Assembly (NCBI RefSeq): GCF_000428745.1 | Contig: NZ_AUAN01000008.1 | Coordinates: 1-64,000, forward strand | DNA length: 64,000 bases | Reading direction: 5' to 3' | Source of the DNA: Veillonella magna DSM 19857 | GTDB taxonomy: Bacteria; Bacillota; Negativicutes; Veillonellales; Veillonellaceae | Part shown: positions 26,885-36,266 of the stretch, one piece after another | Numbering within the stretch: the first letter of the stretch is position 1 | Layout of the letters: every line of letters begins with the position of its first letter | Program-made: the position numbers and the translations under genes | The notes under the pieces: model-generated | What the model was told of the DNA's origin: nothing | Databases searched by the model: none | Seen by the model: only the letters and a program-made list of their open reading frames with translations

Positions 26885-27199
26885 ATGGCACAAAAAAAAC
26901 GAATCACGGCACCAGGCGCCCAAAGTCGCAGAAAGCAACGACAGGTTATACGTTACACGACGGTAGGCGCAGTTATTGTAGCTGTTATCTTTTTTTGTAT
27001 CCTTATTGTACAAGGGTATGAAATGATGCAGATTTATCAAGAGCAACAACATGTACAGCAACAGCTAGAGCAATTGCAGCAACGCAACAAGGAGTTGGAA
27101 GCGGAGAAGGCAAAGCTGAGCGATCCTAAATATATTGAAAGCGTGGCTCGTGACGAATTGGGCTTAGTACGTCCCGGTGAGGTACCCTATATAAAATAA
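26885..27199 (+). CDS. divIC: septum formation initiator, DivIC/FtsB family
   Basis: The 104-aa bitopic protein has a basic cytoplasmic N-terminus, one membrane segment (about residues 24-46), then a Gln-rich coiled coil and the family C-terminal ESVARDELGLVRPGE. DivIC/FtsB bridges FtsL and FtsQ/DivIB in the divisome. The ribosome site GAGG at 26873-26876 favours ATG 26885 over the GTG at 26876. Its position before an S1-domain gene matches the divIC-yabR order of bacilli. Confidence 0.9.
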   Translation: MAQKKRITAPGAQSRRKQRQVIRYTTVGAVIVAVIFFCILIVQGYEMMQIYQEQQHVQQQLEQLQQRNKELEAEKAKLSDPKYIESVARDELGLVRPGEVPYIK

Positions 27200-27208
27200 A
27201 TTGACATA

Positions 27209-27238
27209 TTGACAAGGTTTTTCGCGCCCCCTTATAAT
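27209..27238 (+). promoter_or_regulatory. promoter of the S1-domain gene
   Basis: Consensus TTGACA and TATAAT are spaced by 18 nt. A second TTGACA lies 8 nt upstream. Confidence 0.8.
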
Positions 27239-27306
27239 TATCGTATGTGTATAAGTATATATGACACATACGTAATTTTAACTAATTTGGGAGGGCATCG
27301 TTTAGC

Positions 27307-27795
27307 ATGGCCATTGAAGTCGGTAGTGTTCTTGAAGGCACGGTAACGGGTATTACAAAATTTGGTGCGTTTGTAGATTTAGGTAACAAGCAAACAGGAT
27401 TAGTTCATATTTCGGAAGTTGCCAATGAATATGTAGAAGATATTCATGATTTCCTTAAAGAACAGGATAAAGTAAAGGTTAAGGTTCTCGGCGTAGACGA
27501 AAAGGGCAAGGTTAGTTTATCAATTAAACAAACGCAGCCGAAGCCGGAAAAGGCAGAACGTTCGGGTAAGCGTGAATTCAAAGAGCATAAGGAATTCCAC
27601 GGTCGTCGTAATGGGGATGGCGGTAAGGGAAGCTTTGAAGGTCATCACAGAGGATCCTTTGAGCGAAAAGCACATAGCAATTTATCGTTTGAAGATAAAA
27701 TGAGCCGTTTTCTTAAGGACAGCGAAGAACGGTTAACAGATTTAAAACGTAATACAGAATCAAAACGCGGCGGTCGAGGCGGTCGCAGAGATTAA
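27307..27795 (+). CDS. S1 RNA-binding domain protein (YabR-like)
   Basis: The 162-aa product has a single S1 domain at residues 1-73 (EGTVTGITKFGAFVDL, GLVHISEVA, KVKVLGVDEKGKVSLSI), then a low-complexity basic Gly/Arg/His-rich tail ending GGRGGRRD. It resembles the polynucleotide phosphorylase-type S1 domain proteins YabR/YugI and probably binds RNA or ribosomes. The basic tail should add non-specific RNA affinity. It has its own promoter and terminator. Confidence 0.88.
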   Translation: MAIEVGSVLEGTVTGITKFGAFVDLGNKQTGLVHISEVANEYVEDIHDFLKEQDKVKVKVLGVDEKGKVSLSIKQTQPKPEKAERSGKREFKEHKEFHGRRNGDGGKGSFEGHHRGSFERKAHSNLSFEDKMSRFLKDSEERLTDLKRNTESKRGGRGGRRD

Positions 27796-27801
27796 ATCTT
27801 A

Positions 27802-27834
27802 AAGATGATGCGAACAGCTCGCATCATCTTTTTT
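27802..27834 (+). terminator. terminator after the S1-domain gene
   Basis: AAGATGATGCGA and TCGCATCATCTT form a perfect 12-bp stem followed by Ts. Confidence 0.9.
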
Positions 27835-27872
27835 CATCTACAGCACATAACAGTGTGTGGAAAGGAGTTATT

Positions 27873-28766
27873 ATGAAAGCAGCGATTATCGATCTTGGGT
27901 CAAATTCATTTCGCTTATTATTGGGAACATATATTGATGGACAGTGGCATAATGAACCAAAACGATTGTGGACAACGCGATTAGGGAAACGCGATGCCAA
28001 CGGTTATCTTACGGAAGAAGCAATACAAAAAGGCTTGGACGCTTTGCGGGACATCAAGGAAGCGGTACAGGCATATGGTGCTGAGAAGGTTAGCGGATTG
28101 GCAACAAGTGCTGTTCGTGAAGCGCCGAACGGAGAAGACTTTATGAAAGATGCCGTAAAGGTATGTCCCATGGAAGGTCGAATTTTAACCGGCGAAGAGG
28201 AAGCCTATTATGGTTTTCGTGGAGCCGTCGGTGACTATTTAGGGGATGAAAAACATTACGCTTTGATTGATGTTGGCGGCGGTAGTACAGAACTTGCGTT
28301 AGGTGATATTCATGAGGTGTATTGGCGGCGGTCGTATCCGGTGGGGGCAGTGCGCCTACAAGCAATAGCTGAGGAAGGACCTCAAGCTGTGTGGGAAGAA
28401 ACACGCTTCCTGTGGGACCCTATGCCTATTGCCGGCCCTTTTGGAGAATATATTGGAATTGGCGGTACGATTACGACCTTGGCAGCGATTCATCTAAAGT
28501 TAAATGCATACAACCCGATGAAGGTACAAGGGCATCGTCTTACGCGAGAAGCAATCGAAGGCATGGTTATGGAGCTACGGTATATGACAGCAGAAGAGCG
28601 AAGCCATGTTCCCGGATTACCGGCGGGACGTGCGGATATTATCGTAGCCGGTGCAGAGATTGTTACATCGTTCATGGATGCTTACGACATTGGTTATTTA
28701 GTCGTCAGCGATCGCGACGGCATGGAAGGAATGCAAGCAGAATTGGTGGCGAACAAACATGTCTGA
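27873..28766 (+). CDS. Ppx/GppA phosphatase family protein
   Basis: The 297-aa protein has the actin-like ATPase fold of exopolyphosphatase/pppGpp phosphatase: DLGSNSFRLL near the start, TGEEEAYYGFRG in the middle, DVGGGSTELALG, and GIGGTITTLAA. It is the short form lacking the C-terminal HD-like domain of E. coli Ppx. It may hydrolyse polyphosphate or pppGpp. The start ATG 27873 follows AAAGGAG; an in-frame GTG at 27855 lacks one. It overlaps tilS by 8 nt. Confidence 0.9.
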   Translation: MKAAIIDLGSNSFRLLLGTYIDGQWHNEPKRLWTTRLGKRDANGYLTEEAIQKGLDALRDIKEAVQAYGAEKVSGLATSAVREAPNGEDFMKDAVKVCPMEGRILTGEEEAYYGFRGAVGDYLGDEKHYALIDVGGGSTELALGDIHEVYWRRSYPVGAVRLQAIAEEGPQAVWEETRFLWDPMPIAGPFGEYIGIGGTITTLAAIHLKLNAYNPMKVQGHRLTREAIEGMVMELRYMTAEERSHVPGLPAGRADIIVAGAEIVTSFMDAYDIGYLVVSDRDGMEGMQAELVANKHV

Positions 28767-30156
28767 AAGAGCCGCTTTCGAGAAACGGGTAGCAGCCTAT
28801 GTGAAGCGGCATGGCCGGTTGAATCCGCAAGCGGACATTTTGGTGGCTTGCTCGGGAGGACCTGATTCGGTGGCATTACTGTATTGGCTGGCATGGTGGC
28901 AAGCCAGTGAATCCAGCGGTCGAGGTCGCTTGGCGGTAGCTGTCGTCGATCATTCGTTGCGTCCGGAAAGTGTAGAGGAAGTAGCACTGGTGCAGGCACA
29001 TGCCGATCATTTACATATACCCTGCTATACGATGCGTTTTGATGCAAAAGAGGCAGCAAAAGCAAGTGGACAATCCATTGAAACGGTAAGTCGTGAACGA
29101 CGCTATGCATTTCTTTATGAGACAGCACACATTCATGGGTACACATATATAGCGACGGCACATCATCGTGATGATCAAGCGGAAAGTATTTTGGCGCATA
29201 TCCTGCGTGGCAGCGGCACTAAAGGCTTGCAGGGAATGAAGGTATTGGACGGAGAATTGTGGCGTCCTTTCTTAGGTGTGACAAAGAAAGAAATCGCGAC
29301 TTATGTGGCTGATAAACAACTGACGGTTGCCCATGATAAAACCAATGAATTACCCATGTATGCCAGAAATCGTTTGAGATTGGAGATCATACCGATGCTC
29401 AAACAAATAAATCCGGCTGTAACAGAGGCATTGGTGAGACTAGGCGAAGCCGCAGCCATGGATGAAGATTTTCTAAGGGCTGAGGTAGCGCGGCGTGCAA
29501 CTAAGCTGGAACGGGTAGTGGAAAATGGTATTCAGGTGAATCGACAAGCGTTTCTTAAAGAATCGGCTGCGGTTCGTTATCGTTTGTGGCGCCGTTGGTT
29601 TTGGATGATTGCATCGCAGATACCTTCAGCAGCACACGCGGAGATAGTGGAGCGCATGGCACATAACGGCGGGGATAAACAATTTTCCGTGGGTCAGGTG
29701 AAGGTTAGCGTACAATATGATATAATACAAGTCGAACGACTTATTGCCAATCACGCAAAAGATGCACAAACGAAGTTGCATCGTACTGTGTGTATTGAGA
29801 CCGTAGAATGCGTTACGGGGAATGGTGCTGCCTTAATGGAGCATTGCCGGACCAATACATTATTTATGGTGCCGGCAGTAATGGCTCTGGACGGCGTAGA
29901 AGTGAGAACGCGCCGAGCCGGTGATCGTATTTATATAGTGGATGCTACCGGTCAATGCAGAGGTCGGAAGAAATTAAAGGACTGGTGCATTGACAGAAAA
30001 ATTCCACGGCAAGAGCGTGATACGATTATGTTCTTGGCGGCTAAGGATAGTAATACTGTATTTGGCCCGGCTACGGCAGATAGGCCCGTTTGTATACGGA
30101 GCGAAAGTGAAGCGACCTATATTATAGGCGCCTTCAAGGAGGTAGAATCATGTTAG
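28759..30156 (+). CDS. tilS: tRNA(Ile) lysidine synthetase
   Basis: The 465-aa enzyme attaches lysine to C34 of the CAU-anticodon isoleucine tRNA, converting its codon from AUG to AUA. The P-loop CSGGPDSVALL (about residues 30-40) and ATAHHRDDQAES are conserved. The C-terminal domain has the KKLKDWCIDRKIPRQERD block. It lies between ppx and hpt with overlaps on both sides, the conserved tilS-hpt-ftsH order of Bacillota. Confidence 0.95.
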   Translation: MSERAAFEKRVAAYVKRHGRLNPQADILVACSGGPDSVALLYWLAWWQASESSGRGRLAVAVVDHSLRPESVEEVALVQAHADHLHIPCYTMRFDAKEAAKASGQSIETVSRERRYAFLYETAHIHGYTYIATAHHRDDQAESILAHILRGSGTKGLQGMKVLDGELWRPFLGVTKKEIATYVADKQLTVAHDKTNELPMYARNRLRLEIIPMLKQINPAVTEALVRLGEAAAMDEDFLRAEVARRATKLERVVENGIQVNRQAFLKESAAVRYRLWRRWFWMIASQIPSAAHAEIVERMAHNGGDKQFSVGQVKVSVQYDIIQVERLIANHAKDAQTKLHRTVCIETVECVTGNGAALMEHCRTNTLFMVPAVMALDGVEVRTRRAGDRIYIVDATGQCRGRKKLKDWCIDRKIPRQERDTIMFLAAKDSNTVFGPATADRPVCIRSESEATYIIGAFKEVESC

Positions 30157-30686
30157 ACGTAGTGAAAGAAGTATTGATTTCTGAAGAAGAATTAAAACAA
30201 CGCGTAGCGGAATTAGGAAAGCAAATTTCGGAAGATTACCGTGGTGAGGATGTTGTATTGGTATGTGTCTTGAAAGGAGCCGTTATGTTTTTCTCCGATT
30301 TAGCACGCCATATAACAGGCAATGTAACGCTTGATTTTATTTCTTGCTCCAGCTATGGAAGCAGTACGGTTAGCAGCGGTGTTGTCCGAATTTTGAAAGA
30401 TTTGGATCGACCGGTGGAAGGAAAGAATGTTGTTGTCGTAGAAGATATCGTTGATACGGGAACAACGTTGCATTACTTACTTAAGAATTTAAAATCACGT
30501 AATGCGAAGAGCGTGCGCTTGGCAGCATTGCTTAATAAACCGGATCGCCGTAAAGTAGATGTACACGTGGATTACCAAGGGTTTGTAATTCCGGACTACT
30601 TTGTAGTAGGCTACGGTCTTGACTATGATGAAAAATATCGCCAGTTACCTTATGTCGGTGTCTTGAAAGAAGAAGTATATCAATAA
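30150..30686 (+). CDS. hpt: hypoxanthine-guanine phosphoribosyltransferase
   Basis: The 178-aa enzyme salvages hypoxanthine or guanine with PRPP. It has the PRPP-binding motif VVVVEDIVDTGTTL and the C-terminal VDVHVDYQGFVIPDYFVVGYGLDYD segment. It overlaps tilS by 7 nt and has a strong ribosome site AAGGAGG inside tilS. Confidence 0.95.
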   Translation: MLDVVKEVLISEEELKQRVAELGKQISEDYRGEDVVLVCVLKGAVMFFSDLARHITGNVTLDFISCSSYGSSTVSSGVVRILKDLDRPVEGKNVVVVEDIVDTGTTLHYLLKNLKSRNAKSVRLAALLNKPDRRKVDVHVDYQGFVIPDYFVVGYGLDYDEKYRQLPYVGVLKEEVYQ

Positions 30687-30726
30687 GCGCGTGTAGACCG
30701 AGATGACTGTAATGGGCGAAGATATA

Positions 30727-30755
30727 TTGTGTGCAAGATAAAAATGTGATACTAT
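30727..30755 (+). promoter_or_regulatory. promoter of ftsH
   Basis: TTGTGT and TACTAT are spaced by 17 nt, and TGA precedes the -10 (extended type). The predicted start lies near 30762, inside the inverted repeat 30757-30788. Confidence 0.6.
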
Positions 30756-30756
30756 A

Positions 30757-30788
30757 TTATCTAGGTGTATATTCGTACACTTAGATAA
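30757..30788. promoter_or_regulatory. inverted repeat at the ftsH start site (candidate operator)
   Basis: TTATCTAGGTGTA and TACACTTAGATAA form 13-bp arms with one G-T pair around TATTCG. It has no T tract. It is neither the HrcA element (TTAGCACTC arms) nor a CtsR heptamer repeat. Overlap with the promoter suggests a repressor site; an mRNA hairpin is the alternative. Confidence 0.5.
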
Positions 30789-30827
30789 TGAAATAACAGT
30801 AATAAGAATATTGAAAGGGGTAATAGA

Positions 30828-32741
30828 TTGAGTCGATTTGTAAAGAACATGTTGCTATACTTGCTTATTATCGTAGCGGCAGTAACGGTTATTGATTCTT
30901 TCTCAGGCTCTAATACAGCGAAGTCGGAAATGAGTTATACCAGCTTCCTGCAACAGGTCTCGCAAAAGAAGGTTGAAAGTGTAACGATAACGGATAACCA
31001 TGCGATTGTAGGTAAGATTAAGAATGGACCGGATTTCACTACGTATGCGCCGACGGATGCTAATCTGATTCCGCAATTGGTGCAGAATGGTGTGGAAGTA
31101 ACGGCAAAACCGCCGGAACAGCCGGCGTGGTGGATGAGCATGCTCACTTCCATATTACCGATTATATTGTTAATCGGGGTATGGTTCTTCATTATGCAGC
31201 AAACCCAAGGTGGGGGCGGACGCGTAATGAACTTTGGCAAGAGTCGCGCCAAGATGCAGGGTGAAGGCAAGGTAAATGTTACCTTTAAAGACGTAGCCGG
31301 TGCAGATGAAGCAAAACAAGAGTTGGAAGAAGTTGTTGAATTTTTGCGCAATCCCGGTAAGTTTAATGCTATCGGAGCGAAAATTCCTAAAGGGGTTTTG
31401 CTTTTTGGACCTCCGGGTACCGGTAAAACCTTATTGGCCCGTGCCGTAGCCGGTGAAGCAGGCGTACCGTTTTTTAGTATCAGTGGGTCTGACTTCGTAG
31501 AAATGTTTGTCGGTGTAGGTGCTTCGCGTGTACGTGATTTGTTTAATCAAGCAAAGAAGAATGCGCCTTGCATTATCTTTATCGACGAAATTGATGCGGT
31601 AGGGCGTCAACGTGGTGCTGGCCTTGGCGGGGGACATGATGAACGTGAACAAACGTTGAATCAGTTGCTCGTAGAAATGGATGGTTTTGGTGCTAACGAA
31701 GGAATTATTACGATTGCGGCTACTAACCGACCGGATATTCTTGATCCGGCATTGCTCCGTCCGGGACGCTTTGACCGTCAGGTCACCGTAGATAAACCGG
31801 ACTTACGCGGACGAGAAGCGATTTTGAAGGTGCATGCACGTAATAAACCGTTAGCCGATGATGTGGACTTGAAGGTAATTGCGAAGAAAACACCGGGCTT
31901 TACGGGAGCCGATTTAAGCAACTTGCTTAATGAAGCAGCCTTATTGGCAGCACGCCAGAACAAGAAAACAGTGACGATGGACGATCTGGAAGAAGCCAGT
32001 GAAAAGGTAAGTTATGGTCCGGAACGTCGCAGTCATATTGTAAGCGAAAAAGAACGTCGTTTGACGGCGTACCACGAATCGGGTCATGCTATTGTGGCGC
32101 ATTTGTTGCCTGATGCAGATCCGGTACATAAGGTAACGATTATTCCGCGCGGTCGTGCCGGCGGCTATACCATGATGTTGCCGACGGAAGAACAAAACTA
32201 CATGACGAAGTCGCAGTTGTTAGCGCGAATTCGTGTAGCGTTGGGCGGTCGCTGTGCAGAGGCCTTGGTATTGAAGGAAATCAGTAGCGGAGCCTCCGGT
32301 GATTTGCAGCAAGTAACAAATATTGTTCGCCATATGATTACCCGTCTCGGCATGAGTGATGAGCTCGGACCGATGGTTTTCGGCGAACATCAGGAACAAG
32401 TATTCCTCGGACGTAGCTTGGGTCATGAACGCAACTATGGCGAAGCGGTAGCCGAAAAGATAGATGCAGAAATGCATGCTATTGTTGCCGATGCCTATAA
32501 TGATGTTATGCAGATGCTCGCTGAAAACATCGATTTCTTGCATAATATGGCCAATGCGTTGCTGGAAGAAGAAACCATTGATCACAAACAGATTGAAAAT
32601 CTTTATAAGTACGGTTCTGTCCATGCACCGGAAGAAGAAAGCAAGGACGAAACAAAATCAGCATTGGAAGCGGCCGGTATCATTGTGCCGGATTCCATTC
32701 CGGCGGAACCGTCTGCTACGAATGACGAACCCAAGGCATAA
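30828..32741 (+). CDS. ftsH: ATP-dependent zinc metalloprotease FtsH
   Basis: The 637-aa membrane-bound AAA+ protease degrades misfolded membrane and regulatory proteins. It has two N-terminal membrane segments (about residues 7-23 and 105-123), Walker A GPPGTGKT (194-201), Walker B IIFIDEID, the second region of homology, and zinc site HESGH (about 416-420). An acidic, Pro-rich tail ends the protein. The start is TTG at 30828, set by AAAGGGG seven bases upstream and by the typical N-terminus that follows. It has its own promoter and terminator. Confidence 0.97.
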   Translation: MSRFVKNMLLYLLIIVAAVTVIDSFSGSNTAKSEMSYTSFLQQVSQKKVESVTITDNHAIVGKIKNGPDFTTYAPTDANLIPQLVQNGVEVTAKPPEQPAWWMSMLTSILPIILLIGVWFFIMQQTQGGGGRVMNFGKSRAKMQGEGKVNVTFKDVAGADEAKQELEEVVEFLRNPGKFNAIGAKIPKGVLLFGPPGTGKTLLARAVAGEAGVPFFSISGSDFVEMFVGVGASRVRDLFNQAKKNAPCIIFIDEIDAVGRQRGAGLGGGHDEREQTLNQLLVEMDGFGANEGIITIAATNRPDILDPALLRPGRFDRQVTVDKPDLRGREAILKVHARNKPLADDVDLKVIAKKTPGFTGADLSNLLNEAALLAARQNKKTVTMDDLEEASEKVSYGPERRSHIVSEKERRLTAYHESGHAIVAHLLPDADPVHKVTIIPRGRAGGYTMMLPTEEQNYMTKSQLLARIRVALGGRCAEALVLKEISSGASGDLQQVTNIVRHMITRLGMSDELGPMVFGEHQEQVFLGRSLGHERNYGEAVAEKIDAEMHAIVADAYNDVMQMLAENIDFLHNMANALLEEETIDHKQIENLYKYGSVHAPEEESKDETKSALEAAGIIVPDSIPAEPSATNDEPKA

Positions 32742-32773
32742 TGCGTTGGCATAGTGTTGAATAGAGTTAATAC

Positions 32774-32808
32774 TAAAAAGGAAGGCTATAAAAGGCCTTC
32801 CTTTTTTA
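32774..32808 (+). terminator. terminator after ftsH
   Basis: AAGGAAGGC and GCCTTCCTT pair around an 8-nt loop and run into TTTTTT. Confidence 0.87.
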
Positions 32809-32891
32809 TGCTTTCGCACTTGCTTTTTAACGACGCGACCTGTACAATCGTAATGTAAACTTTGGTGCTAATGAAGGAGGACTAAGATACC

Positions 32892-33866
32892 ATGAGGGAT
32901 GAGATTTTAGAATTCTTGCGGAAAAACAAGGGCAGCTTTACGTCGGGACAGAGTATGTCCGAGGCTTGTCAAGTGTCGCGTACAGCGGTGTGGAAGCATA
33001 TCGAGGTGTTGCGTAGCAAGGGGTATAAAATAGAGTCCTTTACTAAGCGTGGGTATCGTTTATTGGAAGAACCGGACTTGGTGAGTCCTCTGGAAATGGA
33101 AGATATATTAACTACTGAAACGTTTGGACGAACCTATGAATATATTGAACGGACAGAGTCTACGAATCGGGAAGCACGTCGGTTGGCGGAGGAAGGAACT
33201 CCGGAGGGAACCGTGGTTATTACCGAGGAACAGGTAGCCGGACGGGGACGTTTGAATCGCGGTTGGTTTTCGCCATACGCAAAGGGGCTGTGGTTTAGCG
33301 TTGTGTTACGCCCAACCTTTCCGCCTATTGAAGCACCAAAGTGCACATTGATGGCAGCAGTGGCCTTGATCAAGGCTTTTCGTGAATTGGGACTGACGAC
33401 GGCAGGGATTAAATGGCCGAATGATATTATGGTTCATGGACGTAAGCTGGTAGGAATCCTGACGGAAATGAGTGGTTCCATGGAAGCCATCGATTATATC
33501 GTGATGGGCATAGGTATTAATATAAGTTCACAATTAAAGGATTTCCCGGAAGAGTTACAATCGATAGGCACATCTTTTGCAGTGGAAGGTGTGCAGGTAG
33601 ATAGACGGCATGCGTTAGATGTGATATTGCGCTGTTTGGAAACGCAGTATAAAAAGGTATGCACCGAAGGCTTTGACAGCACATTAGAGGAATGGAAACT
33701 ATATAGTATTACCCTTAATAAGGATGTAACGGTAAAAGCACCGGGAGAAGATTATATTGGCCACGCTGTTGATTTAGATCGGGACGGAAACTTAATTGTA
33801 GAACGTGCAGATAATGGCCAAGTTGAACGCGTAGTAGCCGGCGATGTGTCGATTCGACCGGTATAA
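32892..33866 (+). CDS. birA: biotin-protein ligase / biotin operon repressor
   Basis: The 324-aa protein has an N-terminal helix-turn-helix (about residues 15-60, CQVSRTAVWKHIEVLRSKGY), so it is the class II repressor type. The catalytic domain has the biotinyl-AMP loop GRGRLNRGW and KWPNDIMV. It biotinylates carboxylase carrier subunits and senses biotin demand. coaX starts 21 nt downstream, suggesting a birA-coaX-dusB operon. Confidence 0.96.
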   Translation: MRDEILEFLRKNKGSFTSGQSMSEACQVSRTAVWKHIEVLRSKGYKIESFTKRGYRLLEEPDLVSPLEMEDILTTETFGRTYEYIERTESTNREARRLAEEGTPEGTVVITEEQVAGRGRLNRGWFSPYAKGLWFSVVLRPTFPPIEAPKCTLMAAVALIKAFRELGLTTAGIKWPNDIMVHGRKLVGILTEMSGSMEAIDYIVMGIGINISSQLKDFPEELQSIGTSFAVEGVQVDRRHALDVILRCLETQYKKVCTEGFDSTLEEWKLYSITLNKDVTVKAPGEDYIGHAVDLDRDGNLIVERADNGQVERVVAGDVSIRPV

Positions 33867-33887
33867 GAGTAATTTAGGAGGGCAAGT

Positions 33888-34655
33888 ATGCTACTGGTGA
33901 TTGATGTAGGCAATACGAATATTGTATTAGGTGTGTATGATAAGAAGAAGTTAATTGGTCATTGGCGAATCTCTACGGATAGAGTGCGCACGACGGATGA
34001 ATACGGCGTGCTTATCATGAACTTATTCTTCCATGATCGCAAGGTAAATGTAAGCGATATTGATTCAATCATTATTTCTTCGGTTGTACCGCCCATGATG
34101 CCTACCCTGGAACGTGTTTGCCTACGCTATTTTAATGTGGCTCCGATTATTGTCGGTCCGGGAACTAAAACCGGTATGGCTATTAAATACGATAACCCGC
34201 GAGAAGTAGGGGCAGACCGTATTGTCAATGCAGTAGCAGCTTACGAAAAATATGGTGGGCCGTTAATCGTTATCGACTTTGGTACGGCTACCACGTATTG
34301 TGCGATCTTGGAAAACGGCGATTATATCGGAGGCGCTATCGCACCGGGAATTCAAATTTCCGCGGAAGCATTATTTCAACGAGCCGCTAAATTGCCGCGT
34401 ATTGAGGTAAGAAATCCGGGGCAGGTGATTTGCCGAACCACGGTAAGTTCGATGCAATCCGGGGTACTTTTCGGTTATGTAGGTCAAGTAGAGGGTATCG
34501 TAGCCCGCATGAAAGCGGAGTTGCCTGAAGGGGTAAAAGTCATCGCTACCGGTGGCTTGGCGCATTTAATTAATGCGGAAACAAATGTAATTGATCATAT
34601 TGAACCGATGTTAACTCTGGAGGGATTACGATTACTCTATGAAAAAAATAAATAA
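33888..34655 (+). CDS. coaX: type III pantothenate kinase
   Basis: The 255-aa enzyme makes 4'-phosphopantothenate in the first CoA step. The ASKHA-fold motifs are seen: [10 protein letters not shown] at residues 5-14, the GADR block ([10 protein letters not shown]) and [11 protein letters not shown]. It is the type that does not respond to CoA feedback. It follows birA closely and overlaps dusB by 17 nt. Confidence 0.95.
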   Translation: MLLVIDVGNTNIVLGVYDKKKLIGHWRISTDRVRTTDEYGVLIMNLFFHDRKVNVSDIDSIIISSVVPPMMPTLERVCLRYFNVAPIIVGPGTKTGMAIKYDNPREVGADRIVNAVAAYEKYGGPLIVIDFGTATTYCAILENGDYIGGAIAPGIQISAEALFQRAAKLPRIEVRNPGQVICRTTVSSMQSGVLFGYVGQVEGIVARMKAELPEGVKVIATGGLAHLINAETNVIDHIEPMLTLEGLRLLYEKNK

Positions 34656-35634
34656 TGATACTTGGTATATCGGCGATGTTGCCATTACCGGGCGTGCTGT
34701 ATTGGCACCTATGGCCGGAGTCAGTGATATAGCATATCGACTACTGGCAAAGGAATATGGGGCTGCGTTAGTGTGCACGGAAATGGTAAGTGCCATGGGC
34801 ATTAAGTATGAGAATGAACATACGAAGGATTTGTTGTTTATGGAAGCCGCGGAGCATCCGGTATCGATGCAGATTTTTGGTTCTGATCCGCAAGCCATCG
34901 GGTTGGCGGCAAAGACTGTGGAACGAGCCGGTGCAGATATTGTAGATATCAATATGGGCTGTCCGGTAAAAAAAATTGTTTCATCCGGCGACGGATCGGC
35001 GTTAATGAAGACACCTGATTTGGCCGTGCGCGTAGCAGAGAGTGCGGTAAAGGCGGTAACGATTCCCGTTACGGTTAAATTGAGACTGGGATGGGATGAG
35101 GCACATAAAAATGTCGTTGATATGGCTAAGCGCATGGAATCGGTGGGAGTTGCGGCTATTGCTGTGCATGGGCGCACCCGCGAGCAAATGTATAGCGGCA
35201 GTGCGGATTGGAGTTATATTAAGGCGGTGAAGGAAGCTGTGTCGGTTCCGGTGCTAGGGAACGGCGATGTGGTCGATCCTCTTTCCGCGAAGGCTATGCT
35301 GGAAGAAACCGGTTGTGATGCGGTACTGGTAGGACGCGGTGCGCAGGGAAATCCATGGATTTTTAATCGCATTAATCATTATTTAGCAACCGGTGAAATC
35401 ATACAGGAGCCGTCGGCTGATGAGAAACTGACTATGTTGCTACGCCATTTCCATCTTCTGTGCCACTATAAAGGTGAAAGCTTGGCGGCTCGTGAAATCA
35501 GAACACATGCAGGTTGGTATATAAAAGGTCTGCCGGAAGCAGCGAAGTGGCGCAATCGCATTAATATGGTGCATACCGCAGAAAGCTTTGAAACGGCTAT
35601 TGGCGAATATCGTCGGGATATAACGAAAAATTGA
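34639..35634 (+). CDS. dusB: tRNA-dihydrouridine synthase
   Basis: The 331-aa FMN-dependent TIM-barrel enzyme reduces uridines in tRNA. It has the N-terminal [22 protein letters not shown] with the catalytic cysteine, [11 protein letters not shown] and NGDV blocks. The gene follows coaX with overlap, as in many Bacillota. Its stop codon lies inside the -35 box of the greA promoter. Confidence 0.93.
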   Translation: MKKINNDTWYIGDVAITGRAVLAPMAGVSDIAYRLLAKEYGAALVCTEMVSAMGIKYENEHTKDLLFMEAAEHPVSMQIFGSDPQAIGLAAKTVERAGADIVDINMGCPVKKIVSSGDGSALMKTPDLAVRVAESAVKAVTIPVTVKLRLGWDEAHKNVVDMAKRMESVGVAAIAVHGRTREQMYSGSADWSYIKAVKEAVSVPVLGNGDVVDPLSAKAMLEETGCDAVLVGRGAQGNPWIFNRINHYLATGEIIQEPSADEKLTMLLRHFHLLCHYKGESLAAREIRTHAGWYIKGLPEAAKWRNRINMVHTAESFETAIGEYRRDITKN

Positions 35635-35659
35635 CAGTCAAAGACAAAGACGGTATAAT
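35631..35659 (+). promoter_or_regulatory. consensus promoter of greA
   Basis: Perfect TTGACA and TATAAT hexamers are spaced by 17 nt. Transcription should start near 35666, giving a ~93-nt leader. Confidence 0.88.
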
Positions 35660-35699
35660 ATTACCTGCAAATTACATGAAAATATGTGATTATAGAGCA

Positions 35700-35726
35700 A
35701 AGGTGTCATGGTATTGACACTTTTTC
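35700..35726 (+). terminator. leader hairpin with T tract upstream of greA
   Basis: AAGGTGTCA pairs with TGACACTTT (one G-U) around TGGTAT, with Ts from 35721 on. It lies ~35 nt after the predicted start and ~35 nt before the greA ATG, so it can only act on the leader transcript. Confidence 0.6.
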
Positions 35727-35758
35727 TTTATAACCGGATAAATTAAAGGAGAAGTACC

Positions 35759-36232
35759 ATGGCAGAAGTTAAAGAAACACTGTTAACTGCTGAAGGCTTA
35801 GAAAAGCTTAAGCAGGAATTGGAACATTTTAAATCCGTTCGTCGTATGGAAGTAGCCGAACGTTTGAAGGCAGCTATCGCTTTAGGTGATATCAGCGAAA
35901 ACTCCGAATACGATGATGCTAAAAATGAACAAGCCTTTATCGAAGGTCATATCATTGACTTGGAAAATAAAATTAATACGGCTAAGATTATTGATGAAAC
36001 TACACGCCGTAATACAGTGCAGGTAGGTAGTAAGGTACGCTTGCTCGATAAGGCATACAATGAAGAAGTTGAATATGTAATTGTCGGTTCCTCCGAAGCC
36101 GATCCGTTTAACAGCCGTATTTCTAACGAATCTCCGGTCGGCAGTGCTATCATCGGTAGCAAAAAAGGTGATGAAGTAGAAGTAAGCACGCCGGATGGTC
36201 CGGTTATCTTTGAAGTATTGGAAATCAGCTAA
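35759..36232 (+). CDS. greA: transcription elongation factor GreA
   Basis: The 157-aa protein rescues backtracked RNA polymerase by stimulating transcript cleavage. The N-terminal coiled coil carries the acidic tip [15 protein letters not shown] (about residues 41-55). The C-terminal domain has the [15 protein letters not shown] segment. AAAGGAG precedes the ATG. lysS begins 34 nt downstream, the common greA-lysS order. Confidence 0.96.
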   Translation: MAEVKETLLTAEGLEKLKQELEHFKSVRRMEVAERLKAAIALGDISENSEYDDAKNEQAFIEGHIIDLENKINTAKIIDETTRRNTVQVGSKVRLLDKAYNEEVEYVIVGSSEADPFNSRISNESPVGSAIIGSKKGDEVEVSTPDGPVIFEVLEIS

Positions 36233-36266
36233 TCAGTTGGTGAGACACAGACGAGGAGGCACTGTA

